NCBI RefSeq assembly: GCF_002117915.1
Contig: NZ_BDJB01000011.1
Location: forward strand, 1 to 64,000
From: Sphingomonas sp. TZW2008
Lineage (GTDB): Bacteria; Pseudomonadota; Alphaproteobacteria; Sphingomonadales; Sphingomonadaceae
Reading direction: 5' to 3'
DNA length: 64,000 nt
Positions 34,243-43,292 of this stretch are shown here, one piece after another; positions within the stretch are counted from its first letter, which is position 1; each line of letters starts with the position of its first letter. Below the pieces are notes generated by a model. That model was not told the origin of the DNA, did no database searches, and saw only the letters and a list, made by a program, of their open reading frames with translations. The translations under genes were made by a program, and so were the position numbers.

Positions 34243-35970
34243 ATGCGAAAGACGTTCGCAGTCGGCGCTGCAGTCGCGGCGCTGATGACGGGGACGCATG
34301 CGCTGCATGCGGAAGACTTCCGGGTTGAACTTTCCGCGCCGGCGGCGGGGCAGAACGCGTACGAAGGTCGGCTGATCTTGGTGATCGCTGCCGACGACAA
34401 GACGGAGCCGCGTTTCCAGGTCGACGCAAGTTACGAAAGCGCGCAGGTCTTCGGCATCGACGTCGAGAATTTCCGTAACGGCCAGGCCCGCGTGATCGGC
34501 AAGGACGTGCTCGGCTATCCCGGCCGCAGCCTGGCCGATGTTCCCGCAGGCACCTACACCGTTCAGGCCGTTCTGCATAAGTACGACACGTTCAAGCTGG
34601 CGAACGGCAAGGTCGTGAAGCTGCCCGCGGCGCGCGGGGCGGGGCAGAACTGGCGCAAGGAGCCGGGCAACCTCATCAGCAAGCCGTTCAAGGTCAATTT
34701 CGATCCGAAGCGGCCGGGCGAGATCAAGCTGGCGCTGAACGAGGTGCTGCCGCCGATCGATGAGCCGAAGGACACCGAATTCGTCCGACACTTCAGGTTC
34801 AAGTCCGATCGGCTGTCGAAGTTCTGGGGACGCGACGTCTACATGCGCGGTCACGTGCTGGTCCCGAAGGATTTCGACAAGCATCCCGAGGCGCGCTATC
34901 CGCTGGCAATCTTTCACGGGCACTTCCCCGAGGATTTCGGCGGCTTCCGCACCACCCCGCCCGATGCGAATATCAAGTGCACGCCGAGCAAGCGGTTCAT
35001 CAACGAGACCTGCTACGAGCGCACCGAGCAGCGCGAGGCGTATGATTTCTACCGGAAATGGACGTCGCCCGATTTCCCGCGTATGCTGATCGTTGAGATC
35101 GATCACTCGAATCCGTATTACGACGACAGCTATGCCGTGAACTCGGCCAATATCGGCCCGTACGGCGACGCGATCACCTATGATTTCATCCCGGCGCTGG
35201 AGAAGAAGTTCCGCGGCATCGGCGCGGGCTGGTCACGCTTCCTCTACGGTGGATCGACTGGCGGATGGGAAGCGCTGGCGGTGCAGGTCTTCTATCCCGA
35301 TCAGTATAACGGCGCGTTCGCCGCCTGCCCCGATCCGATCGATTTCCGTCAGACAATGGTGACGGATATCTACAAGGACAAGAACGCCTATTTCTGGACC
35401 GGGCCGTTCGGAAAGGTCGCGAAGCCGGCGAAGCGCGATTATCTCGGCCACCTGTCGAACACGATCGAGGACGAGAACCGGCTTGAGCTGGTGCTGGGCG
35501 ACAAGACACGGTCCGGCGGCCAATGGGATATCTGGGAAGCGGTCTACTCGCCGATGGGCGCCGACGGCTATCCGCAGCGGATCTGGAACAAGGCGACCGG
35601 CGAGATCGACCCCAAGGTCGCCGCCTACTGGCGCGAGAATTACGATCTGCGCCACATTCTGCAGCGCGACTGGCAGAAGCTAGCGCCCAAGCTGCAGGGC
35701 AAGATCAACATCTATGTTGGCGACATGGACAATTTCTATCTCAACAACGCCGTCTATCTGATGGAGGATTTCCTAAAGACGGCAAAGCCCGCGTACGGCG
35801 GCGAGATCCTGTACGGCGATCGCGACGAGCATTGCTGGAACGGCGACAAGACCCAGCCCAATTCGGTCGGGCGACTGCGCTACAATTGGATGTACGTGCC
35901 AAAGATCCTGCAGCGGATCGAAGCGGCGGCCCCCAAGGGGGCTGACCTTACCAGCTGGCGATACAAGTGA
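34243..35970 (+). CDS. Secreted alpha/beta hydrolase (esterase-like)
   Basis: 575 residues with a signal peptide (MRKTFAVGAAVAALMTGTHA, cleavage near LHA-ED). The N-terminal 190 residues form a beta-rich domain; the hydrolase part has HFRFKSDRLSKFWGRDVYM, then PLAIFHGHFPEDFGG, the nucleophile serine in LYGGSTGGWEALA, an acid candidate in VGDMDNFYLN and the histidine in DRDEHCWNG. The layout is that of putative esterases near Esterase D/feruloyl esterases. It is the first gene of the IclR-linked operon, 72 bases before the TonB-dependent receptor. It probably pre-digests the substrate outside or in the periplasm. Confidence 0.82.
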   Translation: MRKTFAVGAAVAALMTGTHALHAEDFRVELSAPAAGQNAYEGRLILVIAADDKTEPRFQVDASYESAQVFGIDVENFRNGQARVIGKDVLGYPGRSLADVPAGTYTVQAVLHKYDTFKLANGKVVKLPAARGAGQNWRKEPGNLISKPFKVNFDPKRPGEIKLALNEVLPPIDEPKDTEFVRHFRFKSDRLSKFWGRDVYMRGHVLVPKDFDKHPEARYPLAIFHGHFPEDFGGFRTTPPDANIKCTPSKRFINETCYERTEQREAYDFYRKWTSPDFPRMLIVEIDHSNPYYDDSYAVNSANIGPYGDAITYDFIPALEKKFRGIGAGWSRFLYGGSTGGWEALAVQVFYPDQYNGAFAACPDPIDFRQTMVTDIYKDKNAYFWTGPFGKVAKPAKRDYLGHLSNTIEDENRLELVLGDKTRSGGQWDIWEAVYSPMGADGYPQRIWNKATGEIDPKVAAYWRENYDLRHILQRDWQKLAPKLQGKINIYVGDMDNFYLNNAVYLMEDFLKTAKPAYGGEILYGDRDEHCWNGDKTQPNSVGRLRYNWMYVPKILQRIEAAAPKGADLTSWRYK

Positions 35971-36042
35971 CCGGGCAAACGCGCACGGCGAGGGGACGCC
36001 GGCGCGGATAGCCTCAATCAACCATCATCAGGGAGTTCAATC

Positions 36043-39000
36043 ATGTCCACCAGGGCACCATCACGCACGTTCTTTTTATGCTCGGCCGCCGCGTTCATCA
36101 GCGTCGCCCTGCCGGCGCACGCGCAGGATGCAGCAGCTGATATCGCCGCCGGATCGAGCGAGGACGGCGAGATCGTCGTCACCGGATCGCGCATCCGCTC
36201 GCCCAACCTCGAAAGCGTCAGCCCGGTGACGACCGTCGGAGCGGAGGAATTCGCGGTACGCGGCACGGTGCGTACCGAGGATCTCGTCAACCAGCTGCCG
36301 CAAGTGTTCGCGGCGCAGGGCGCGGCGAATTCAAATGAGGCGACCGGCACCGCGCAGGTCGACCTTCGCGGCCTCAGCCCGTCGCGCACGCTGGTGCTGA
36401 TCAACGGCCGGCGGCTGCCGTACGGCTCGCCCAAGAACATCCCGTCGGACTTGAACCAGGTGCCGACGCCGCTGATCCAGTCGGTCGAGGTGCTGACCGG
36501 CGGCGCATCGGCGGTCTACGGATCGGACGCGATCGCCGGCGTCGTCAATTTCAAGCTGATGGAGAATTTCAGCGGCATCCGCTTCACCGGCAGCATCGCC
36601 GGTTTCCAGCATACCAACGACCGCGACGAGCTGCGCGATCTGCTTGATCGCAACAACGCGCGCGTGCCCGGTGCGTATCTGAAGCCGGAGAAGACGATCT
36701 GGAACGGCTTCACCACCGAATTGTCGGCGGTGGTCGGCGGCAACATGGACGACGATCGCGGCAACGTCACCGCTTATGCGACCTACCGCAAGGTCAACCC
36801 GATCCTGCAGGCGGATTATGATTACTCGGCCTGCGCGCTCGGCGCGACGGGTGCGGGGGGCAACGAATTCTCGTGCAGCGGCTCCGCCACCAACGCACCG
36901 GCGAACTTCACCAACGCCGGCGGCATTCCGGGCCTGCCGACGTCGTTCCGCGCCACCGGCGATCGCCAGTTTGTCGCCGGTACGCAGACGTACAATTTCG
37001 CGCCGTACAATTACTATCAGCGCCCCGACGAGCGCTACGCGCTGGGCGCAACCGCGCACTACGAGGTGAACGAGAATTTCAAGCCCTATCTCGAGGCGTC
37101 GTTCATGGAAGACCGCTCGGTCGCACAGATCGCACCGGGCACCAACAGTGCGGGCATCACCGTCGGCGCGGGCAGCATCAGCGGGATCAACTGCGACAAC
37201 CCGTATTTAAGCGCGCAGCAGGCCAACTTCCTGTGCACCAGCCGCGGCCTCTCCACGGCGAGCGTCTACGATGCGGCGGGCAATTACGTCCGCCCCGCCT
37301 CGATCGCGCAGGGCGTGCTCGTTGCGCGGCGCAACGTCGAAGGCGGCAACCGGCAGGACGACATTCAGCACCAGAGCTATCGCATCGTGCTCGGCGCGCG
37401 CGGCGAGATCGCCGGGCCGTTCAAGTATGACGTCTATGGCCTCTATTCGAAGGTGAATTACCGCAGCCGCTTCCTGGGCGACGCCAATCGCCAGCGGACG
37501 GCGAACGCGTTCAACGCGGTGCGCAACTCGGCCGGCCAGATCGTCTGCGCGATCAACGCCGACGCCAATCCGAACAACAACGATCCCAATTGCTCGCCGC
37601 TCGACTATTTCGGGCCGGAGGCGAGCGCCCAGGCGGTGCGGTACGTCGCCGAGACCAAGTCGATCACGGGTGACACCAACCTCGTCAACATCGTCGCGGC
37701 GATCGACGGAAACCTCGGCGAATGGGGCTTCACCTCGCCGTTCGCGGAGAGCGGCGTCGCGGTCGCCTTCGGCTACGAATATCGCAAGAACTCGGTCGAT
37801 TATCAGCCCGACGAAATCTATCAGGCGGCGGCGAGCCCCGAGCTGCCGATCACCGGATCGGTTGCGGCGAAAGAGTTCTTCGGCGAGTTGATCGTGCCGC
37901 TGGTCGAGAACGTGCCGTTCATGCAAACGCTCTCGTTCGAAGGTGCGTACCGCTATTCGGATTACGACAGCGGGTTCAAGACCGACACCTACAAGCTGGG
38001 GCTGAATTGGACGCCAGTGCGCGATTTCCGGCTGCGCGGGTCGTACCAGCGCGCGGTTCGGGCGCCCAACGTGATCGAGCTGTTCTCGAGCCAGCAGCTG
38101 TTCGAAGTCGAGCTGACCGAGAATGCCAACGGGTCGTACGATCCGTGCTCGGGCGCGGCGCCGATCGCGACGTTCGCACAATGCGCGCGCACCGGCGTGA
38201 CGGCGGCGCAATACGGCAACATCGTCGACAATCCGGCGGGGCAGTTCAACTCGCTGATCGGCGGCAATCCCGATCTCGATCCGGAAACCGCCAAGACGCT
38301 GTCGCTGGGCGCGGTGTTCGAGCCGCGGTTCGTGCGCGGGCTGACGATCTCGGTCGATTATTTCGACATCAAGGTCGAGAACCTCGTCGGCAGCGTCAAC
38401 CCGAACCTGTCGATCGCCAACTGCCTAGCGAACGGCGATCCGTATTTCTGCAGCCTGATCCAGCGCAGCCCCGACAGCGGCTCGCTGTGGCAGGGCGAGA
38501 ACGGCTTCTTCCGGCGCTTCAATGTCAATACCGGCTCGCTGCAGACCAAGGGCGTCGACGTCGCGGTCGATTATCGCATGAACCTCGCCGATCTCGGCCT
38601 CAACGCCGGGCGGCTCGCGTTCAATCTCGTCGGCACGTACCTCGACTCGTACAAGACGGTGCCGCTGCCCAATTCGCCGCAGGCCGACATCTACGAGTGC
38701 AAGGGGCTGTACGCCGGGCTCTGCGGCCGCCCGCGTCCCGAGTGGCGGCACAAGTTCATGACGACGTGGACGCCGGCCGATCGCTTCAGCTTGACGGGCA
38801 CGTGGCGCTACGTCTCCGCGGTCAAGATCGCGCAGACGAGTGATCAGCCGGCGCTGACCGGCAGCTTCTCTGGCGTGAACGAGCGGCTCGGATCGCGCAG
38901 CTACTTCGATCTCGCCGCGTCGTTCGAGGTGCGCAAGGACCTCGTCTTCCGCGCCGGCGTCAACAATCTGTTCGACAAGGATCCGCCGCTCACCACCACC

Positions 39001-39096
39001 GCGGCGATCGAGGACGGCGGCAACGGCAACACCTACCCGCAATTCTACGATGCGACGGGCCGCTACCTGTTCCTCAGCGCCAACGTCGGCTTCTGA
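36043..39096 (+). CDS. TonB-dependent outer-membrane receptor
   Basis: 1017 residues. Signal peptide to AHA-QD; a TonB-box-like EIVVTGSRIR (about 45-54); plug domain with DLRGLSPSRTLVLINGRRLP and SVEVLTGGASAVYGSDAIAG; then a 22-strand barrel with many N and Y, ending in the aromatic VGF needed for outer-membrane insertion. AGGGAG before the ATG. It imports a ligand across the outer membrane with TonB energy. Being followed by an M20 and M24 peptidases, the ligand is probably a peptide or peptide-like molecule. It belongs to the large sphingomonad receptor class with GSRI plug starts. Confidence 0.95.
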   Translation: MSTRAPSRTFFLCSAAAFISVALPAHAQDAAADIAAGSSEDGEIVVTGSRIRSPNLESVSPVTTVGAEEFAVRGTVRTEDLVNQLPQVFAAQGAANSNEATGTAQVDLRGLSPSRTLVLINGRRLPYGSPKNIPSDLNQVPTPLIQSVEVLTGGASAVYGSDAIAGVVNFKLMENFSGIRFTGSIAGFQHTNDRDELRDLLDRNNARVPGAYLKPEKTIWNGFTTELSAVVGGNMDDDRGNVTAYATYRKVNPILQADYDYSACALGATGAGGNEFSCSGSATNAPANFTNAGGIPGLPTSFRATGDRQFVAGTQTYNFAPYNYYQRPDERYALGATAHYEVNENFKPYLEASFMEDRSVAQIAPGTNSAGITVGAGSISGINCDNPYLSAQQANFLCTSRGLSTASVYDAAGNYVRPASIAQGVLVARRNVEGGNRQDDIQHQSYRIVLGARGEIAGPFKYDVYGLYSKVNYRSRFLGDANRQRTANAFNAVRNSAGQIVCAINADANPNNNDPNCSPLDYFGPEASAQAVRYVAETKSITGDTNLVNIVAAIDGNLGEWGFTSPFAESGVAVAFGYEYRKNSVDYQPDEIYQAAASPELPITGSVAAKEFFGELIVPLVENVPFMQTLSFEGAYRYSDYDSGFKTDTYKLGLNWTPVRDFRLRGSYQRAVRAPNVIELFSSQQLFEVELTENANGSYDPCSGAAPIATFAQCARTGVTAAQYGNIVDNPAGQFNSLIGGNPDLDPETAKTLSLGAVFEPRFVRGLTISVDYFDIKVENLVGSVNPNLSIANCLANGDPYFCSLIQRSPDSGSLWQGENGFFRRFNVNTGSLQTKGVDVAVDYRMNLADLGLNAGRLAFNLVGTYLDSYKTVPLPNSPQADIYECKGLYAGLCGRPRPEWRHKFMTTWTPADRFSLTGTWRYVSAVKIAQTSDQPALTGSFSGVNERLGSRSYFDLAASFEVRKDLVFRAGVNNLFDKDPPLTTTAAIEDGGNGNTYPQFYDATGRYLFLSANVGF

Positions 39097-39112
39097 TGCG
39101 GTGACGGTTGAA

Positions 39113-39140
39113 CCGGGGGCGTGCGCTGGTACGCCCCCGG
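39113..39140 (+). terminator. Hairpin between the receptor and M20 peptidase genes
   Basis: CCGGGGGCGT (39113-39122) pairs with ACGCCCCCGG (39131-39140), 8-base loop, followed by TAATCGATAAT rather than a T run. It may partly terminate or stabilise the receptor mRNA, giving more receptor than peptidases. Confidence 0.55.
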
Positions 39141-39168
39141 TAATCGATAATCAGCTGGGGACTAAGTG

Positions 39169-40578
39169 ATGAACGCGCGTTGGTATGCCGGGGCTGCACT
39201 GGCGATGATTGTGTCCGCGACGGGGACCGCCACGGCCGCGCCGGCAACCGACGCCGATCGCGCGATGGCGCGGCAGATGCTCGAAGAGGCGATCGCGACG
39301 CCGACCGCCAAAGGGCGCGGGCAGGTGCCCGCGCTGATCGAAAAATATGCCGCCCGGCTGCGCGCAGCGGGTTTCGCGGCCGAAGACATTCAGACCGTGC
39401 CGGTCGAGATCGACGGCGAGAAGACGGCGGGGCTCGTCGTGCGCTACGCCGGGCGCAATCCGCGGGCGAAGCCGATCGCGTTCCTCGGGCACATGGACGT
39501 CGTCGACGCGCTCAAGGAAAACTGGTCGACCGACCCTTATGTGCCGACCGAGAAGGACGGCTACATCTATGGGCGCGGATCGACCGACAACAAGGCCGGC
39601 GTCACCGCGCTGGTCGCCAGCTTCATCCGGCTCAAGAAAGCGGGCTTTATGCCCGAGCGCGATCTGCTGCTTGCCTTCTCGGGCGACGAGGAGAGCGGGA
39701 TGATGACGACGCGCGCGCTGACCAAGCATCCGCTGGTCGCGCGCGCCGAATATGCGCTCAACTCGGATGCCGGCTCGGGGCAGATCGGCGCCGACGGCAA
39801 ATATCGCTTCAACATCCAGGCGGCGGAGAAAACCTACGCCAACTTCGCGATCGCGGCAAAGAACTCCGGTGGGCACAGCTCCGCGCCGCGTGCCGACAAT
39901 GCGATCTACGATCTCGCGCGCGCGCTGGTGAAGCTGGAGGGGCTCCGCTTTCCGGTCGAGTTCAACGAGATCACGCGGATCATGGTCGCCGACATGGCGA
40001 AGGAGAAGGGCGGCGAACTGGGCCAGGCGCTGACGACGCTCGCGGCTGATCCGACCAACGCCGCAGCGCGCGCCGTAGCGGAAAAATATCCGCACGACGC
40101 CAATATCCTGTGGACAACGTGCGTCGCGACGATGCTACAGGCGGGCAATGCGCCCAACGCGCTGCCGCAGAACGCGACGGCGAACGTCAATTGCCGCATC
40201 TTTCCCGGTACGAACGTCGAGGCGGTGCGCAGCAAGATTGCCGAGACGATCGGCAACGACAAGATCGCCGTATCGCTCGTCGGCGAGGGCGTTGCGAGCC
40301 CCGTCTCGCCCGTCAATCCGGCGCTGTTCGCGCGGCTGCAGAAGGCGATGGACGCGACCTATCCGGGCGTGACACTGAAGCCGAGCATGTCGTCGGGCGG
40401 CACCGACGGGCGCGAATTCCGCAGCGCCGGCATTCCGACCTACGGCGCTGGCGCGCTGGCGCTCGGCGCCGATGACAGCCGCGCGCACGGCACCGACGAG
40501 CGGGTGCCGATCGCCGCCTATCTGAAGCAACTAGATTACTGGGATGCCCTGCTGCGCGACCTGGGCAGCGCCAAGTGA
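39169..40578 (+). CDS. Secreted M20-family metallopeptidase
   Basis: 469 residues with a signal peptide (MNARWYAGAALAMIVSATGT to ATAA). Zinc ligands and catalytic residues are all visible: H and D in FLGHMDVVDA, D in GRGSTDNKAG, the EE pair in SGDEESG, D in NSDAGSG and a C-terminal H in RAHGTDER. The dimerisation domain sits between (FAIAAKNSGGHSSAPR). It is a carboxypeptidase/dipeptidase type related to ArgE/DapE. The second ATG (39169) is used; 39166 is GTG. It overlaps the next gene (GTGA). Confidence 0.92.
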   Translation: MNARWYAGAALAMIVSATGTATAAPATDADRAMARQMLEEAIATPTAKGRGQVPALIEKYAARLRAAGFAAEDIQTVPVEIDGEKTAGLVVRYAGRNPRAKPIAFLGHMDVVDALKENWSTDPYVPTEKDGYIYGRGSTDNKAGVTALVASFIRLKKAGFMPERDLLLAFSGDEESGMMTTRALTKHPLVARAEYALNSDAGSGQIGADGKYRFNIQAAEKTYANFAIAAKNSGGHSSAPRADNAIYDLARALVKLEGLRFPVEFNEITRIMVADMAKEKGGELGQALTTLAADPTNAAARAVAEKYPHDANILWTTCVATMLQAGNAPNALPQNATANVNCRIFPGTNVEAVRSKIAETIGNDKIAVSLVGEGVASPVSPVNPALFARLQKAMDATYPGVTLKPSMSSGGTDGREFRSAGIPTYGAGALALGADDSRAHGTDERVPIAAYLKQLDYWDALLRDLGSAK

Positions 40579-41819
40579 CCACGCTCGCGCGTCGCGATCT
40601 GCTGCGCGGCGGCGCTATGGCCGGGGTTGCCCTCACGGCTGCGCCGGCCGCAATCGGCGCAGCGCCGAGCCCGGCGATGGTGCCCGTCGCGCCGATCGGC
40701 CGCGCCGAGCGCGTGGCACGGCTCGCGCGGCTCCAGGCAGAGCTGCGCCGGCGGAACCTGTCTGCGCTGCTGGTCGAGGCGGGATCGAGCCTCGTCTATT
40801 TCACCGGCATCGACTGGTGGCGCAGCGAGCGGACCACGGCGGCGGTGATCCCGGCCGACGGCCCGGTGCTGATCGTGACGCCGTTCTTCGAGGAGCCGTC
40901 GATCCGCGAGATGCTCGACGTGCCGGGCGAGGTGCGCGTGTGGCAGGAGGACGAGAGCCCCTTCGCGCTGATCGCCGGCTGGCTATCGGAGAAGAAGCTG
41001 AGCGCGGGCACGCTGGCGGTGGAGGAGACCGCGCGCTTCTTCATCGTCGACGGCATCCGCCGATTGCTGCCCGATCTTAAGACGGTATCCGGCGCCGGGC
41101 CGGTCAACGCGTTGCGGATGATCAAGAGCCCTGCGGAAATCGCGCTGCTGCAACGCGCCAACGACATCATGATCGCCGCCTATCGCGCGACGCATGCCGA
41201 GGTGCGCGCCGGCATGACCGGTGATGACATAAATGCGATCATGACGGCGCAGATCGCGCGCCACGGCGGACAGCGCGGATCGAGCAGCGCGCAGGTCGGC
41301 CCGGGCAGCGCGCTGCCGCACGGGTCGAAGGAGCGGCTGAAGCTCGCCGAGGGCACGGTCGTGCTGATGGACTGCACGTGCAGCATGCACGGTTACGTCT
41401 CCGACGTGTCGCGCACCTTCGTCTTCGGCGAGCCGACGGCGGAGCAGCGCCGCGTGTTCGCGCAAATGCGCCAGGGCATGGTGGTGGCGATGGACGCCGC
41501 GAAGGTCGGCGCGCCGGCCGGCAGTGTCGATGATGCGGTGCGCGCCTATTACGAGAAGCTGGGCTACGGCCCACGTTACGCGCTGCCGGGCCTGTCGCAC
41601 CGTACCGGCCACGGCATCGGGCTCGACGTGCACGAACCGGTCAATCTTGTGCACGGCGAGACGACGCCGCTGGCGCCAGGCATGTGCTTCTCCAACGAGC
41701 CAGGCCTCTATCTGCCGGGCAAGTTCGGCATCCGCATCGAGGATTGCTTCACCATCACCGACGAGGGGCCGCGCTTCTTCACGCAGCCGCCCGCGTCGCT
41801 CGACAAGCCATTCGGATAA
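40575..41819 (+). CDS. M24-family Xaa-Pro-type peptidase, Tat-type signal
   Basis: 414 residues from a GTG that overlaps the M20 stop. The N-terminus TTLARRDLLRGGAMAGVALT is a Tat-like signal (RR then hydrophobic), so folded export is likely. The pita-bread domain keeps all five metal ligands: D-x10-D in LMDCTCSMHGYVSDVSRTF, H in GHGIGLDVHEP, E in FSNEPGLYLP and E in GIRIEDCFTI. It should remove N-terminal residues next to proline or cleave dipeptides. It works in one operon with M20 and a second M24. Confidence 0.92.
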   Translation: MTTLARRDLLRGGAMAGVALTAAPAAIGAAPSPAMVPVAPIGRAERVARLARLQAELRRRNLSALLVEAGSSLVYFTGIDWWRSERTTAAVIPADGPVLIVTPFFEEPSIREMLDVPGEVRVWQEDESPFALIAGWLSEKKLSAGTLAVEETARFFIVDGIRRLLPDLKTVSGAGPVNALRMIKSPAEIALLQRANDIMIAAYRATHAEVRAGMTGDDINAIMTAQIARHGGQRGSSSAQVGPGSALPHGSKERLKLAEGTVVLMDCTCSMHGYVSDVSRTFVFGEPTAEQRRVFAQMRQGMVVAMDAAKVGAPAGSVDDAVRAYYEKLGYGPRYALPGLSHRTGHGIGLDVHEPVNLVHGETTPLAPGMCFSNEPGLYLPGKFGIRIEDCFTITDEGPRFFTQPPASLDKPFG

Positions 41820-41830
41820 AGGGGGGGACA

Positions 41831-43183
41831 ATGCCACGATCGAGGAGCCTGTTGGGCGGGGCGGCGGCATTTGCCCTGATGACGCTCGCGCCGACCGCGA
41901 TGGCGCAGGACGAGCAGTCGATGTCGCCGGCGCTGCCCAAGATCATGAGCCTGCGCGATCAGGCGCAGCTGCGCGACGCGTGGCTCGAGCGCCGCTTCGA
42001 GAGCGTGCTGCCGCAGCTGATGCGCGAGAACGGCATCGACATGTGGGTGCTGATCGCGCGCGAGTATCTCGAAGACCCGGTCGTCTCGACGATGCTGAAC
42101 GCGACCAATTTGCGCGCGCGGCGGCGGACGATCCTGATCTATTTCGATCCGGGGGAGGGCCAGCCGGTCGAGCGGCTGGTCGTCAGCAAGCACGGCATGG
42201 GCAATCTCTATAAGCCCGTGTGGGACATGGAAAAGCAGCCCGACCAGTTCGCCCGCGTGCGCGAGCTGATCGCCGAGCGCAACCCGAAGAAAATCGCGCT
42301 CAACATTTCCTCGCTGACGGCGTTCGGCGACGGGCTGACGCACAGCCAGTATTCCGACCTGATGAAGGCGCTGACGCCCGAGCAGCAGGGCCGCGTCGTC
42401 TCGGGTTATCCGCTGGCGATCGGCTGGCTGGAAACGCGCACGCCCGAAGAGATGAAGGTCTATCCCGAGATCGTGCGCGTCGCGCATGCGATCATCGGCG
42501 AGGGCTTCTCGTCCGCCGTCGTGAAGCCGGGCGTGACGACCAACGAGGATCTCGTCTGGTGGTACCGCCAGCGTGTTGCGGATCTCGGTCTCGCTTCCTG
42601 GTTCCACCCGTCGGTAGAGGTGACGCGCAAGGGCACGCCGGGTGTGCTGCGCGAGCAGGCGAGCGTGATCCAGAAGGGCGACATGCTGCGCGTCGATTTC
42701 GGCATCCACTATCTCAATTTCAGCACCGATACGCAGCACGTCGCCTATGTGCTGCGCGACGGCGAGAGCGATGCGCCCGCCGGGCTGAAGGCGGGGCTGC
42801 GCGACAACAACCGCGTCCAGGATGCGGTGACGAGCGAGTTCCGCGTCGGCGCGACCGGCAACGAGGTGCTCAATCGCGCGCGTGCCAAGGCGATCGCCGC
42901 GGGGCTGAAGCCGACGATCTACTCGCACCCGATCGGCTATCATGGCCACGGCGCGGGCAGCTCGATCGGCCTGTCGGAAGAGCAAAAGTTCGTGCCGACC
43001 GGCGCGTACAAGCTGCGGCCGAACATCGCCTGGTCGATCGAATTGATGGCGACGAGGGCCGTGCCCGAATGGGGCGGCCAAATGGTCGATTTCAAGAGTG
43101 AGGAAGACGCCTTCTTCGACGGCAAGACCGTCCGCTACATCGACGGGCGCCAGACCAAGTTTCACCTGATCGGATCGCGCTGA
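41831..43183 (+). CDS. M24-family peptidase, secreted, paralogue 2
   Basis: 450 residues with a Sec signal (MPRSRSLLGGAAAFALMTLA to AMA-QD). The ligands are present: D-x10-D in VDFGIHYLNFSTD, H in GYHGHGAGSSIG, E in WSIELMATRA and E in KSEEDAFFDG. It is a much closer relative of the product at 43293-44636 (shared DMWVLIAREYLEDPVVSTML-like N-terminal domain) than of the first M24. It starts 11 bases after that gene, so the same mRNA is expected. The substrate is probably a different peptide end or linkage. Confidence 0.92.
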   Translation: MPRSRSLLGGAAAFALMTLAPTAMAQDEQSMSPALPKIMSLRDQAQLRDAWLERRFESVLPQLMRENGIDMWVLIAREYLEDPVVSTMLNATNLRARRRTILIYFDPGEGQPVERLVVSKHGMGNLYKPVWDMEKQPDQFARVRELIAERNPKKIALNISSLTAFGDGLTHSQYSDLMKALTPEQQGRVVSGYPLAIGWLETRTPEEMKVYPEIVRVAHAIIGEGFSSAVVKPGVTTNEDLVWWYRQRVADLGLASWFHPSVEVTRKGTPGVLREQASVIQKGDMLRVDFGIHYLNFSTDTQHVAYVLRDGESDAPAGLKAGLRDNNRVQDAVTSEFRVGATGNEVLNRARAKAIAAGLKPTIYSHPIGYHGHGAGSSIGLSEEQKFVPTGAYKLRPNIAWSIELMATRAVPEWGGQMVDFKSEEDAFFDGKTVRYIDGRQTKFHLIGSR

Positions 43184-43194
43184 GCTTCCCTTTC

Positions 43195-43222
43195 GCGGCC
43201 GGCGCAATGCGCCGCCGGCCGC
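43195..43222 (+). terminator. GC-rich hairpin after the operon
   Basis: GCGGCCGGCGC (43195-43205) faces GCCGCCGGCCGC (43211-43222). The stem has a small bulge and no T tract. It precedes a much better terminator at 43240. Confidence 0.45.
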
Positions 43223-43239
43223 GGCGCGGACCGTACACT

Positions 43240-43276
43240 GGGGCTCATCCCGGCAAGGGATGAGCCCCGTTCTTTT
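43240..43276 (+). terminator. Intrinsic terminator between convergent M24 genes
   Basis: A perfect 12-bp stem, GGGGCTCATCCC (43240-43251) and GGGATGAGCCCC (43257-43268), loop GGCAA, followed by GTTCTTTT. It ends the receptor/peptidase operon; since the stem is symmetric it may also slow transcripts from the convergent gene. Confidence 0.85.
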
Positions 43277-43292
43277 CGCCGACATCGTGGGA

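Noticed and set aside
34111..35106. Minus-strand open frame of 331 codons
   Set aside because: Antisense to the secreted esterase-like gene and covering its promoter; no protein family features.
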